From NCBI GenBank assembly GCA_019828595.1, contig JAHQRK010000003.1, positions 310,001-374,000 on the forward strand: a stretch of DNA of 64,000 bases. Reading direction: 5' to 3'. Below the pieces are notes generated by a model. It made no database searches, had not been told where the DNA came from, and saw nothing but the letters and a program-made list of their open reading frames with translations. Below are positions 10,221 to 24,726 of this stretch, piece after piece. The stretch is from Aphanomyces cochlioides. Its lineage: Eukaryota > Oomycota > Saprolegniomycetes > Saprolegniales > Verrucalvaceae. The position numbers and the translations under genes were made by a program. Each line of letters begins with the position of its first letter. Within the stretch, counting starts at the first letter, position 1.

Positions 10221-10901
10221 TTTGCTTCGTTTGGCCCGAATTTGACGGACGAGAACACTTTCGAATATATGTCCGCCGAGATATTGCTGCAGGTTGTGAG
10301 GTGAGCGTTCTGCTTACATACTAACATTTCAGGCGTAGCCGAGCCATTTGACGCATGCGAGGGAGATCTCCAACCTGACATGACGGACAAGATTGCTTTG
10401 ATCGCTCGTGGGATGTGCAATTTTTCACGAAAAGTACTTCAAGCTCAGCGCGCACATGCAATTGCAGTAGTCATTATGGATAACCAGCCTCGAGCGCCTG
10501 ATGAGTTTGCTTAAACTGATGGCCAACTGAATTGACGTGAGGATAGACCTTCGGTTATCCAAATGGTTGCCGACAACAGCTCGAACGATGTCAACATTCT
10601 GTCTATCTTTGTTTCGTATGAAACAGGCAAGTCCATCCTTGGCAACATCTCCAGTGGTCATCCAGTTCTCGTTACGTTGAACTCTACCTGAAGCTGTAAG
10701 TGGCTTCATTTATCTTTGCATCTGAACGGAAATTTAGTGATCCACCCGCGGAGAGAAAGAAGTATTGGCGACAATATTCACTACGGTGTGGTGTCAATCA
10801 TAATTGCTATGTTGATGTATGTAATTTTGCACTTACACTTCTCGATTGACTCTTCTAGTGGTTTCTACGTTGTTATGAATAATCATCACGAAACTGGGTA
10901 G
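10221..10901 (+). pseudogene. PA (protease-associated) domain gene with transmembrane tail, apparently broken
   Basis: A PA domain is clear: FGPNLTDENTFEYMSAEILL, then after an intron AEPFDACEGDLQPD, DKIALIARGMCNFSRKVLQA, AIAVVIMDNQ, and after a second intron (GTTTGC...GATAG, 42 nt) PSVIQMVADNSS and GHPVLVTLNST. A hydrophobic span YGVVSIIIAMLMYVIL follows at about 10778-10830. The first intron has a strong gtgagc donor, a tactaac branch site and a ttcag acceptor, yet its two sides are in incompatible phases (2 versus 1). A TGA at about 10689 sits between the PA domain and the membrane span. Either the gene is inactivated by an indel plus a nonsense change, or the splicing is unusual. PA-TM proteins are typically endomembrane or vacuolar sorting or proteolysis factors. 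Confidence 0.5.
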
Positions 10902-11114
10902 TCTTTGCGTATCCTTCGAGACGATTATCGAAATATACCATTTATCTCTAGATCTAGAGCTAGGAAATCGTACAAGGTTCTGTTCCAGCGCCAACGTTAG
11001 GTTGTGTTGCGTCCCCCATGCACAAGATATAAAACGCTGTTGACGAACGAATTAGGAAACATTCACCGGTTTCATCCGAGTAACTGCCGAGGCGCACCCG
11101 ACAGGGCAATCACC

Positions 11115-14100
11115 ATGGGTCAGATTGCATCTGCACCTTGTGGAGCTGGATTTGGACCTTCTACAACTTGCAGCGCAGTGTCGTGGGAGGATGTAGATGT
11201 CGATGACCAGCAGACACAACCGATTGATATCAGACACTTTCTCCAACGCGCTGAAGACGAAGCCAAGTTTTGGCAGGAGGCACAGGCTGCCCACGTGCAG
11301 CCAATTCGTCTACTCACCCCCGCTGATCGATTCCTGAAGCATTCTACACAGAAAATGAAGCCAAGGTTCTCCCTCATGAGTGAGTCAACTCACACCCTAC
11401 CTTTAGGCCGTCGTCTAGTCAAGGTTTGGACCCTACAGTGATTTTATCACCAGATGAAGCATGCGCCATACTGCCAATGCTTATGGACGACCGTTGGATA
11501 GCTCCTCTTGTGGCTTTATTAGGTGGAAAGGATTTGAAAGTTGTCGAAATGGCACTGGCCGCCCTTTCACAACTAGTGGATTCAGGTTTACTCTGACTTG
11601 CATCGCTCTTGATGACATCTACGTTGTAGAGGCTCGACAAGAAATGGTTATCAAATCCCAAGGACTATCGAAGCTCGTACACGTTGTTGCATTTGCCCAT
11701 TTTCAGCAGATCGCGTTTGAAGTGTTGACCGCTGTATGCAATGGCAATGGTTAGTGTGTTGCGCTAAGTCTTACCCACACGGATAATTAGGCAAAGCGTG
11801 TTTGGATGTTGCATCTCTAGGCATCATCGATACTATTTTCGACGTGTGCAAACTCAAACTCTCAAACGCAGACGAACGCAAATGCAGCGCTCTTCAAGCC
11901 CTTCTAGTTCTCGTCAAGCATCGTACGTCTACAAAAATGCATGCTTCGTTTCACGGTGACTCTAGCCGAAATAAAAAATACCGTCGCAGTTTCGGCCCGC
12001 GTCACAGTTCTCGTCGAATTCATTTCCTGTTGGAATGCTCCGATTGCTTTCTATGCTTTAAGTTGTCTCTCGGAGCTTTTCACCTGTGGTATGACATCGC
12101 TATTGATAATACTGTATATAACATGTTTAGACTCTGCACGCAAGACTGCTATATCTTCTAATGTCTTGACAACTTTGCTTCGACTTCTTGAATCTCCAGC
12201 AACAGCCAACAAAACTATTCTCCTTCAAACTATCTACGCGCTTTCAATCTTGGCGACTCATGAATCTGAATCATTTCCAATTGGAGAGTCTGTCGGGGCG
12301 ATCAGCAATGCTATGGATATTTTGCGGGGTGCACTCAAACGCTCTCGTCTCGCGAGTTTAGTTTGCATGTTAGTTACAGGCCTAGCATGGAAACAACCAG
12401 GAACCAACAAATTTCAGCGAGCGCTAAGGGAGCGAACGAGCCCAAATCTATTTGCCATTCTCGCAAGTTTGCTAATCGGTGGCTCAACGGATGTTCTTTG
12501 TACTGCTGCCATCGCTGTCGGTGCGCTATGCCACAGCTGTCTCGACAATGCTCTTGCATTCGCCAAACTCGATGTGCATACAATACTTGCCAAGCTTCTC
12601 CCTCACAAAGATGATCGTGTCGTGTCGTGTGCGGCGATGGCACTCTCCCGATTTCTCACAGCGTTTGAAATGCGGGCAAAGGCTGCCGATTTACTTTGGG
12701 AGCCGTGGCAGCAAGAAATTGCCCAATCTATCGCCGAATGCACCTCGATAGAGGGAAGCCCCCTTGACATTCTCTACACCTCTGTCATCGCTGACCGTCC
12801 ACAAGGAAATATAGCGTCTGCCTTTGAAATCCAAACAGCTCTCGATCTATTTGGCTTTTCAGGAGGTAAAGGCAGATGGACCAACGCTACTGCAGTCAGA
12901 GCCATGCTATCTCTCTTGTCCCTCTCAGCAGGTGACCTTCGCTTGGAGCTGCTTCTATTTTTCCAATCGTGTACTGAACCGATCGGAGGCGACATTGAGC
13001 CGATGGACTTTTGCAATTTGATTTTGAATCATGACGGACTATCTCTATTTGTGTCGCTCCTTCAAGACGCAACTCGTCTCAGCCATGTTTGTGTCGTCCT
13101 CCGAATTCTCCTCAATCTTGTCTTTGTTTACTACAAAACACCCATGCCCCAACCACAACCTCAATTTGAATCAATGCTACGTCAAATTGTTCGTTTTGTT
13201 GCCCGTACAGACGTTCTCGACGTTCACCGAGCTGCAATAAAACTGCTTGAAGTTGTGACTGAAACTAAATTTTGCCAAGCAGTGGTCGCTCTCAATACTT
13301 TAATCACTGCCGACCCGAATTGCATTGCAAATCTACTCTTTTCCCAGTGCCAAGCCGTCCAGCGCAGCTCTGGAATCGTCATCAGTCGACTTGTGCGCCA
13401 GTTTCAAGGACAGTGGATTCCATTACCCAGTGTATTAGTTCAGCTTACATCTCTCTTACACTCGCCATCCGACGACGTGGCATTCGCAGCTTCTCACGCT
13501 TGGGGGAGTCTCCTCGAACGAATTGAGCTCTGTGAGACTTTTAGCTCAATTCCTGACGGAGTGACTTTTTTGCTCGATCAACTTGAGACGAATCGTCGCG
13601 CTAAATACCTTATCGATGCAGGACGTACGCTAAATCGCGCAGCCAAACATCCTTCCATTCAGTCTCAGCTGCTCGGTCGTGGCTTTAGCGTCCTTGAACG
13701 CCTTATCGTGCACCAACTTGATGCACTGGCTCACTATGCCATGCTGACACTTTGTCAAGTCGGTCAAAACGAAGCACTGCGTCCAGCTATAGTTTCTCCT
13801 AGTCTTATTCATCAGCTCAATGCGTTCTTGACAAAATCCCCTGATGAAGGTGGTAATTTTACTGAACCGCGCCGAGTGAGCAATGCCATGGATGCCCTTT
13901 GTTGGATCGCAGAGGTTTGTCTCGACGCAACAACTCAGCAAACAGCACTACACGCTGGACTAGTTGATAAAGTCATTGCCTGTGTTCTCGAAAAAGGCCC
14001 TATGCACGATGTCAAACTATGTGCTTTTTCAGCCATTGCAACGTTATGTTCGTGTGACCCAACTACTCGGGAGCATATTCTCAGTGAAACGGTAGCAGAT

Positions 14101-17100
14101 GCTGTTCTAAGGCAATTGGATGTTCAAGACGACGATACTAGTCAGGATAACGAGGCATTGGTACTTCTCTGTCTCAAGATATTACTGCAACTCCTTGCAG
14201 CTCCGAGTGCACAGACTATGATTGCCAAGAGCCCGCGTATGGGAAACATCGTTCAGACGCTGCGATTCTCTAGCGATAAGATTCGATCCCTTGCTTGTCA
14301 AGTGATTGCAGTCTTGAGTCTGCGTTGTGACAGTGTCAAGGCAGACATGTGCCGTTTGGATATTAACAACATCCTTCTCAACATTGTATTTGCAGAAAGC
14401 AATGAAACAAAACAAATCAATGCCTCAAGTCGTGTTCAGCGCCATGCTTTGTATGCACTGTCTGTACTTTGTGAAGGAGTGTCGCCAGCTTCCAAGACTA
14501 ACAAACAGGAAATCTTTGATCTACCGAGCGCTACTAAGCTCACAGACGATATGCTCTCGGTACCCGAGTCTGAAGACGCTGTGGAATCCACGGCTCTGCT
14601 CTGTGCCGTGCTAGCCAACGCAACTTACTACTCACCTCGCAACCAGCGACTCGTGTTCGAGCGTCAGACGGAGGCAAAATTTATTGACTTAATCATGACG
14701 TCGTCAACCAAGCGGAAATCAAGTTACTCGGAGATGCTGGCAGTCGAATGTATGCGTGCGCTAGCGAATTTGGCTACGTATCCTGACAATCGAAAAGTAA
14801 TGGCGCAAGACAACGTTTTCTTCAATGCGCTCCATTTGTCACTTCAGTCGGACGTGCCCCAACTCCATCGATTCGCAGCACTCACAATTGCTCAACTTTG
14901 TACGGGCAACGATTCTCATAAAATAGCTATGGGTGCGTTTAATGGACTCCTTCCATCGTTAGCAGAGAGGTATGTGCGCGCAAATCACTGTAGCTACAGC
15001 GTTATTTTAGGTTGGGCTCAAAGCATCCTCATGTACTTGAGAATGTCTGCTTTGCAATCACTAAACTGGGTACATACGGTGGGAACAAAATTATCTTTGG
15101 CGCAAATTTAATCTTTGAGCGATTACTTCCACTCGCTTTGCACACAGAAGTAGCGATTCAACGCATGGCAATGACGGCAATTGCAGTCTTAATCGAAGGC
15201 AACGATAGAAACAAAGCTGCTCTGGTCGAGTGCAACGCCATTCCGATTTTGTGCAGCCTTTGCCAAGCTCATGTGAATAATCGCATCCTGGAAGGCACTT
15301 TTCAAACGCTTGCAGAGCTCGTCTCGACGCAGATAGCTGAAGTGTCAAAGTATATCAATCCAGCCATGCTTGTTCAAATGCTCGGGAGTGTCAATTCTAG
15401 ATTATTCAAAGCTGCGTTGCAACTGCTAGCGCATTTGACCAAGGAGTCATTCAACAAAGTTCGATTTGGTGAAAAAGCTTGCATTGAAGCAGTTTTGCGA
15501 AACCTGCATGCACCCCAAGTCTCGAATATTCCTAACGACAGCCGCGATGAAGAGGAGAATAGATCGTTGCTCGACTCTGAATCAGACCTGGCAACGATCG
15601 AGTTAGCAGCAACAGCTCTAGCGAACTTGTCGTTTGAGCCAGCAAATACTTCGACCATTGTCGAGACTGAGACAGAGATGTCGTTGATTGCTCGTTTGGG
15701 TGAAATCATGGCGTCTGCGATGGTTGTTGCCCAGGAGCTCCAGCGATCGCCTGCGAAGAAGAAGCTGAATCCAATCAAGAAGAGTTCCAATCAAGAAGAC
15801 CGAGTTGTGGTCCCACTTTTAGCAAGTCGACCTATGCAGTGTCAACATATTCTCGAGCAGTGCTCCCTAATTCTGAATAACTGCGCCCAGGAAATCCAAA
15901 AGCACTCTCTTGTTACAGAGACAATTGTTTCAATCGTATGTCGTTTGCTGAAGCATCCCAGTGACTTAGTCAAGAAATGCGCTTGTTTCACCCTAACGAG
16001 TTGGTGCTCCAAGAGCCCGCAGCACCAAGAATGGGTTATGGATGCTGAACAAAACGTGCTTGGCACACTGATTGGGATGCTGAACTCGTCTTCGCCTGGT
16101 ATTTTGGAAGCAACGTTGTGGCTCTTAACTAAGTTGTCCAATTACTCGGACAATTATGTCAAAATGGCCGCTAATGATATTGTTCGCATCTTAGAAAGCA
16201 CGATATTCCGCTTTCACACGACAATCGGCTCTGGTATAATCATATCTTTTCTTTTCTTTCGTCATACTATATTTAGGTGTGCTGGACCGAGCGATACGAC
16301 TTCTTGGCAACTTAGCATTGCACGACGGCGTCCGAAAAACAGTTCGAGGCGAAGCTCTTGTCGCTGGACCTCTTTCAAGCATTCTAGACCATGAAAAGCA
16401 ACTCCACGTAACTACGGCTGCGGCCTCTCACGCAAAAAACACGGCGCGCTTGATTAGCATCTTGCTTGCCGACGACGCGCTCAAACTATTTTTCCCAAAG
16501 AAAACGATTTCACTCCTACAGACATTGTATGTCGTTCCTACAGCCCAAATCAAGGTGAGGCGAAACATTATCCTGATATTTTGGCTCCTCTCTTTTGTCG
16601 AAGAACATCGAGCTGTAATTGCCAACGACGAGAAAGGAGTTGTCGGTCGACTGGTTGCTGCTTTATCCATGGATGAACATGAATTATATATTCGCGCAAA
16701 CTTACTCTCAATGTTTTCTCTATGGAGCCAAGTCGAGAACATTTGCCTGCTCCTTTATCAAAGAGATGTAGCATCATCTGTTCTGAAATATCTTGTCGTG
16801 TCGGACCTTGACTGCAATCGTTTCGCCGCTGTAATTGTACATCACTTGTCCAACTTGAAAGACCATGTGCGATCAAAGCTTGCAACAGAGGGAACAACTG
16901 AAATTGTAGTATCACTACTTTCCCAATGTGTTGAGAAGCCCGTACCATTTGATCCCTTTGCGTACCATCTCGCGGGTATTTTGGCAAATCTGACCGTACA
17001 AGATGACGTGAAATCTGTCGTTATCAATGTCCACGGCATTTCAACAATTTTAGACTTTGTCCGATGGAAAATGGACGAACGTTTTTATGATGCATCGCAA

Positions 17101-20100
17101 GGTGGTGATGCTCTTGCCATCGGTGCAAAAATCCTCGCCAATTTATCTTTTGACGAAGCCAGCAAGGACGAACTCATACGTCTTGGTTGCCTTGAGCTTG
17201 TGTTACAAGTCCTTGCGAGAGGTTACGCTTCGTTGGCTGGTATCGAAAACTACGTACTTTGTCTTGGCAACCTTAGTACAGTCGATCAAGCTATCCCAAG
17301 ATTGGAAAATACGAGTGCCATTCCAATATTATTTGGGTTATTGGAAACTCATCAAGCTTCCTCCCCTTGGATAACGAAATGTGTGATATGGGCTGTTTCA
17401 AATATGGCACTGGCATCGTCAACGAGCAGACAACAAATCTATGCCTACCCGAAAGGCTTGGATATTGTTTTGTCATTGCTAGTTCCTGATGCTGGCAAGC
17501 AAACGGACACGATTGTCGAATGTGCCATGTCTTGTGTAAGCAGCCTTGTGCAAGAAGAAGAGATAGCACATGCACTTGGTGTCTCATCCAAGATAGGCAA
17601 TATTCTACGATTTCTGGAGCCTAATGTACGTCAAAGCTTGCAGCGTAAAGCCGTGAAGACAATCGGATGTCTTGCAGCACATGGTCATGCGATTTATATT
17701 GACGATCTCTCCAAGACACACACGAATCTCTTATCCATCGCAACGGATTCCAACCTAAAGTCCATTGCGCCTAGCGCCATCCATGCCCTCCGTCGCATTT
17801 CCCACCTCCGTAATGAAAGCCCGCAAGTCCTTTGTGCTAACGTCCATGGCATCGACACTTTGCTCAAGCTCATTCAAAGCGATGTTATCAGCACTGTCGT
17901 TGATGCCCTTCATTTGATCCATCATATTGCCACTGTAACAGCGCCAATTATGTCGAACTCGGAATATTTCGCCTCAAAACGTACTTGCACCCAAGCAACG
18001 GAGCTCTTGTCGTCTCCGAACGTCGAGGTCCAAGAGGGTGTCGTCCGCCTCACAGCTTATCTACTATCGCAGACACAATTCTGCACAAACTCAACTAATC
18101 TTCAGGCCGAAAATTGGCAGCTCGTGCTGGCTCGACTTTGTAGGTGGTGGGAAATACAACCTAACTTGTTAAGTCATGAGGTTACACCTGTCTTACTCGC
18201 TGGCCTTGATAAAATCATGGAGTCCTCTCAACTCGTTCGATCACTGAATGACGCAATTCTCACACTTCCAAGCCTGCGATGTCTTAGTGATCTCTTACCA
18301 ACTCTATTGACCCAAGAGGGAGAACCTGGTGATCAAGCATTACACTGTGTACGCTCTCTTTATCACCTAGCAGCAGATTCATCACACTACAAAGCTGTCT
18401 TGAATCATGTTCAATTTCCATCACAACTTCTTCATCTTCTCGTTACTCTGTCAGACGAAGTTGCATTAATAGTATTAACTGTCTTGAGAGGAATTCACCT
18501 CTATTGCAGCGTCGCACCGACTGTTTGCGGCGTCTTTACAGTCCTTCCAGCCACCAAACGACTATTGAAGCTCCTCTTCCATTTCCAGTCGGATATTGTC
18601 AAATGTGCACTCTCTATTCTTGGTTTATTACTCGCTAACCCTGATGCTCCAGAGATTATTCGCGAGTCCAAGGGAATCCAATCCATGTCTTCTAGGCTGG
18701 AGATTGAGTCAGACCCGGACAATCGGGTTCAGTTACTACATTCTTTGCTCTTAATGTGGGAAGATTCACCGCTGGTTTGCACTCGAGTGAGCGAGTGCAA
18801 TCTCATACAAATTGTCTTGTCCAGAACTCTATCACTACACCCAAACGAATCCCTCGATCTTCTCCAAGCAATCTCGACGTCCGTGTACTTCTATTCTACC
18901 TTCTTCAATCACGCAGCTCTACTTTTGGACCTCTTGCACCAACGCACGAGCTTAACAGGCCGCTCAACCACGCTAATCCTACTCATCATATGCAATACTT
19001 GCCTCTGCAATCCATCAATTGATCGACCCAAAGTCATCATGGAGGGGCAAGAAGTCCTGTCATTCATAAATGACTGGGTTGATATGAATTTTATCGGCGC
19101 TCTTCTACCATTGTCACAGTGGATAGACGCACCTGTTCAACTGCACAATCGTTCGCCACTGGTTTCACCTGAATGGACATCCCACATTGAGCTAGTTCTG
19201 AGGCTCCTGGCTACAGCTATGACAAGTGACCCTCACCTTCGCCTTGTCTTTCGAAATGGCGTCGATCTCCCTGACCTCCTTTCTTTGCTTCGACCGCAAG
19301 ATCCATTGCTACCTGTTGGCGTTCTCAAAAGTGCAGCAAGTGTTCTCGCATCAATTTCGTTTGAGAAGGACATCCAAATTATGATTGTTGTTGAAGATGG
19401 TGTTACCTTCATGTCGAAACTACTCATGCATAAAGCTCTGTCGCACTGCGATGCACTCATTCAAACGCTTGTGCTGTGCATTCGCAATCTATCCCACGAC
19501 TTGGAAGTCCAGGCAATATTGGCCGCTCAAGGAACAATACCGTATTTCGTGCAGTTGATCAATAGCCTTGCGTCCTTCGAGGAGATCGCAGCGACCAGCG
19601 GTCTCCATGTCCTGGCTGTCGAGATTGTGCACAGCCTTTCAAAAACGCTCGAATGGGTGGACGTTATGGTAACCCATAAATGCCATGAAGCTATACTGGC
19701 CCTCGTTGCGCGTGGCGTTGATTTCTGGAATGATGTCGATGTTCTCTCGCTAGGCTTTGCAACCGTGGCCAATTTATGTCGAACTTCTACTCCTGCAATA
19801 CTTCATGAATCAAACACAGAACTGCATCTAGCGCATGTGGCACTTGCTCATTACTTACCAGTTTATGTTACTTTACCTGAGCGATTCACGTCCCAATTTT
19901 CTGCAATCCTTTCTGGACTAGCATACTACATAGCACATTCTAATCCTGCCCGCAACCGACTAGCGAACTTTGAACGTTTTCTCACAGCACTTGCAAAGTG
20001 GTTTGTTGCCGATGACGTAGTAGTTGAGTTCTCTGATGAAGCTACCGTTATCGCACTCTTGGCTACTTTATTCGACGTCCCGGAAGGTCGTGATGTTATT

Positions 20101-23100
20101 ACTCGGCATGCAGGGCCGATATTCTTGAGTCGAGTCGCCCGCATTTGCAATGATGTTTTGGCAACCTCAAGTACTCATTCTGACTGTTTGCGTATTTTGG
20201 CGCATTGTCTTGGCCCTGATATTGATCCTGTGGAACAAAGTTCATGGGAATTCAACTTTGTTGGGGAATTTATCATGTCAAAGCCTTTTGAAATGGCAAT
20301 GTCAAATCTCTCTACGCGTATGTCTAGCCTGACTGTGCTTCATGGCTTTTTAAGACATGCTGAATTGGGTCGAAGAACTGAGAGCTCTTCATTCATTATC
20401 CCTCTATCTGTTCTTCAACTAGTTGTCGAAGAACTTGGCTGCGAGTCGATTCACGACGAAGCACTTGCTCGGAGCATCCTTCTACGAGCAATTTCGTCAG
20501 ATTTTACCCGGCGCTCAATCATCGAGTCTACTGTTTTTGATTGCCTCGTCAAACTTGCTGAGACAAAACAACAACTATTCGATCACAACGACACACAAAC
20601 AATTATACGCAAACTCCTGGACGAAGCTGTTAACTGCTATGCTCCTCGTGACTTGGTCATCCTTCCAATATTTGTTTCAATTTTCATGGCAAAAGAAACA
20701 CTGCAGATTCCTACGCTTACTTTGCTTGGTCACTTGGCACTTGATTCACCAGAGTGGTGCAACCGAGTTTTAACTCAGGTGCAGGGAAATAGTTTCTGCA
20801 TGTCTGTACTCTCAAAGAATGTGGATGGAATCCATGCAAGGACTTGCAGTCTCGCAAGTGCTCACGTTGCGAGTGCCCTTACTCCAAACGATATGCTAAG
20901 AGTATATCTGTTTTCTGTTACGCTACAGCACCTCGAGTGGACAGATGTCGCTGGAGCGATCTGCTTTGTCGGAGATATCCTCAGATGGTACCATACACAT
21001 CACGACCTAGTGGCGCGATTTACAGATATTTATCCTGTGCTGCTTTATTGCACCTCTTGCATGCTCAAAACCACAACCACAACAATGCAAGGTCAGCATC
21101 TTGGCGATGAATGGCAGGTGGATATTTTGCGAGATATACTCGGTATTTTAGCCATCGCATCCGAGCAACCAATTCAAGTATCATGTTTGACGACTCTTGT
21201 TGCTCTTAATAAATTATGGAACACCGATAGCAGACTGTTAAAGTTGCTGGAATCAACCCCACAAAAAGCAATCCTCCTGGAGCGAATAGCTAATCTTGTG
21301 GATGTCTCGACACCAGCTGCACTCGAGATGCTTACACTCATTGTTACAACAAGTGACCTAGTTGAAGATCTCAAAGCTATGAGTGTCAAAGAGCATCTTG
21401 AACAGATTGAAATTCACTCACAGCATGAAAAGGCCATGACAACAGCCATCCTAAATCTTCTTGGATATAGCATGGACCTAAGCGAAGCATTGGTCGGAGA
21501 TTTGATGAGATTCAGCGATGTCACTGATGATAAAAACCTGCGTGCTGCCCTCATGGCTAAAATGTTGGCCACACTCGAAATGGGTGTTGTGACGGACGAT
21601 GCAATTCTCCAAGTTGTTATTCCAAAACTTGTTCACGAAGCTGCCCGTGATCTTGCTTATGTCAACGAAATAATTCAATGCCTCCAAAAGGTAGCAGGTT
21701 TTCCTGCATTTGTTGCATGTACCAGCGCTCCACCGATCCTTCTGCGGCTTTATGTCGATGATTTTAATGCGCTCTCCCCCCAGAATCAAGATATTACAAT
21801 GGACTTACTGATGTTACTGTGTAAGAATCGAATCTCTCCAATCGCCTTTGGTTTCTTTGACAAAACTTGGAATGCCTTAAGCAATCTTTTCGCACTGGCA
21901 GCATCTCTTTATGTTTGTAATGTGCATGCCACGTCACGCATCCTTACATTCGCATGGCTTGTTACTGCTCCAGATGCTGATATGATGCTTTTACTTGCTT
22001 CACAAGCAAGCATTCTTACGCCACTCTGTCGAGTCCTTTGTGACCCACCTCCTCCTATGGAAAAGAAGCTCGAAAGCATTGGCAAGCCCAGTCAAGTCAT
22101 GCATGTTCTTATCGTACGTTTCCTGCACGCCATATCGATTCAACCTCTGGGGCCAGCCGAGATGGTAGAATGTTCCCCTATCTTTGAGGCACTCGTGGCA
22201 TGTTTGTCCTCTTATCCAATTGATCCAGTTCAGAAACGCCGCGATGGGCAATTTTCGTATTTAAAGGACCTGCAGCAAATTGCTCTACAATATGCAAGTC
22301 ATGTGCAGAGCTCGACGTTTGCTCTGGACACTGGTCTGAAAAACCTGGTCCAAGCTGTCGAGGCATTATCTCCAAACCATGCACTTGTTCCTATTCTCTA
22401 CGGATTCCTGGCAGAGTTAACGCAGCAAAAACCTATCGTCACTGCATTCTACCGACTGCAATGCCTTGACAACTTTGTCCACATGTTTGGCAAGCTCCAG
22501 TCGGCTGATGCACCAAGCGATAGGCACATTCACCTACTTGCCTGTCTAGCTCATACGTCGAGGGTAGGACTTGAGTCAGAAGTGATTACTCGTCTGGCAA
22601 GTGATGCCAATTACACGTCCACATTACTTCAGTGCTTAAATCAGTGTACACGCCAGGCTCAAGAGCACGCAGCTTACTTGCTTTCAACTTTGATCTTGTA
22701 TCGACCCGAACTGGGCGGCTCACCTGGCTTTGTATCGCTCTTAGTAGAGAGTTTGGAAGCCGTGGACTTGGTTGTGGTTCGTCATGTGCTTGTTTGTCTC
22801 AGTTGTGTTCTTCAAGTTGAAGGAACTCAAGAGACACTCCTGCGTCATGCCACAGTACCTGTCCTCGCCCAAGTTCTCCACAAAGCTGATGCTGAGGCAA
22901 CAGAACATGCTCTTCGAGTATTGGCAGTTCTCTGTTCCAAGCATGCTGCAATTTGTCGCCGAGTTGTCGCTGCAAACTTGCTAGGGGTAATGACATCAAT
23001 GTTGCGGAATGCTCAAATCCACGAACACAACTCGTTCCACGCCGCATGGATCTTAAGTTGCATCACAAAGGACAAAGACCTCACGCTTCGCCTTCAAGAA

Positions 23101-24394
23101 AGTGAACCTAGCTTTGCCCTGGAGTGCATCAAATATATCGACAAGTATAGTACCCCAACAGCCAGCAAAATTCTGCGCATGGCATTAAACTCCTGGTCAG
23201 TTTGTTCAACCGAGCTTTTTGTAATAGGGCTCGTGCACAAATTAATGGCTTTTGCTCCTGTGTCAGAGGTACGATATAGTTTGTGACTCTCAATCGTTTG
23301 AGTACATGCCTAGAATCGTAGTGTACGAAAGAATGGTTGCCGTGTTCTGGCTCTGCTCTTTGTGCTCCCAGATCTTGACGACGATTCTGTTGGCGACGAC
23401 GTGGTTGACCGCCTTGTGCATTATTTCTTTGACATGCTCCGCTCTGGCGAAGATAAACTCATAGTCGCATCGTTGCAGGCACTAGAAAACGGGCTTCGCG
23501 TTGAATCAACGACTGACCGATGTATTCGCGCTTTTGTAGCCAACTCCTCTGATGGACTCGCCTCTGTACTACATCTCCTAGCCGCAGAGGCATACCATCC
23601 TTCTCTGAATCAACTGCTTCTGGTAGTTAAATTTCTCAATGGCCTCGTGGAAGATGACGTATCAACTGATATAACTTCTCGACTTGAAAACATGGCTGTG
23701 TCACCACTTTTAAAACTCTTCGAACAAGATCCTCTTGCACAATTCAATCCGCAAACAATCAAGGAAGTTTTGGGCCTTCTAGCTGCGCTGACACGGCGCA
23801 ATACAACGTTAGCTCTGAGCCCAAGGATCATTAACAGTATCAAGCGAGTCATCGAGCTGCTTAATCACGATGAAGACACAACGTTTCAGTCGGAAGCGCT
23901 GCATGTTCTTGTCAATTTTGCATCTGTCGTGGACTTGCGACAGTCTATTGTTCTTCATGGGGGGTTGCTTGTTCTCGTGGGGGCCCTTGAACATGACTTT
24001 GGTGATTCACAATTACAGCTCATACTCCTTGGAGTTGCATTGCTCTCAGGTGACGACTTGGCCAAGCAAACCGTGGATTTTTCAGCCCTCGTCCCTAAAC
24101 TTCTCAATTTGGTGTCGTCTCCTAATACCAATATCCAATCCCTGGCAGTGTGGATAGTCTCCAACATATGCGTAGTGGGTACGTTCATCCAAAATTTCTA
24201 GTTTGACACATTTTTTAGACTCTGTGCGGCAGGCAATCAATGCGAAAAATGGGGCAACAGTCTTACAGTCGCTTTTGTATCAAATGAACAGTACGTCTTC
24301 GTCATCTGAACGACCCCTCTCATCCAGCAAACGCATTCGAGAAATGGCCCCAAAAGCCATCAAGGAACTAGGATTTACACCCCACCACTCATGA
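11115..24394 (+). CDS. Giant armadillo-repeat protein, 4,298 aa, N-myristoylation motif
   Basis: Ten exons separated by nine 40-45 nt introns (11380-11423, 11586-11629, 11750-11790, 11923-11965, 12089-12130, 14970-15010, 16234-16276, 23269-23313, 24179-24218) give exactly 12,897 coding bases. The start ATG at 11115 is in the context caccatggg. The N terminus MGQIASAPCGAG has Gly2 and Ser6, the classical N-myristoylation pattern, and a Cys that could be palmitoylated. The body is almost wholly ARM/HEAT-type helical repeats of about 40 residues (recurring patterns such as AALALSRFL, CLGNLST, AKILANLSFDE, VLVNFASV). No enzymatic domain was seen. The C terminus is short and basic with a Ser-rich stretch (STSSSSERPLSSSKRIREMAPK). 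The lipid anchor plus ARM solenoid recalls yeast Vac8, which is far smaller. It probably acts as a membrane-bound scaffold; the partner is unknown. Confidence 0.85.
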
Positions 24395-24726
24395 GCTAGT
24401 GAATATGTAATGCTGGTTTTACTTCAAACGATCCCCAAAGACTGAATCTCTCCGAAGTCGAATAAGTAAATACTTTTCCTACCACAATAAACTTGGCGAA
24501 CCTTACGGCTTTGCAGAGACATGGGCTGATTCGCCACCGGGGACATCGAAAGTATGCAGGACACAAGATCGAAGTTATACGTGGTGGAAAGCTACAATTT
24601 AATGCAAACCATTTCTGCAATGAAAGTTTTGCTCGACAAGTCATTTTAGTATTCTAGTCGCGATTGTAGTCAACCAGAAATGGAATTCCAAAGAAAATTC
24701 ATGTTCATGTATGACACAAAACGAGC
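24395..24726. other. Intergenic spacer between convergent genes
   Basis: This lies between the convergent ARM gene and peroxiredoxin. One plus-strand frame (about 24411-24602, ending WWKATI) is open and protein-like but has no ATG or recognised domain. It could be a relic. Confidence 0.35.

Noticed and set aside
10461..10560. Nonsense codons TAA and TGA inside the PA domain
   Set aside because: A 42-nt intron (GTTTGC to GATAG) removes both and keeps frame, so these two stops are not evidence of decay.
12089..12130. Hydrophobic segment in the ARM protein as a transmembrane span
   Set aside because: The stretch is a 42-nt in-frame GT-AG intron, not coding sequence.
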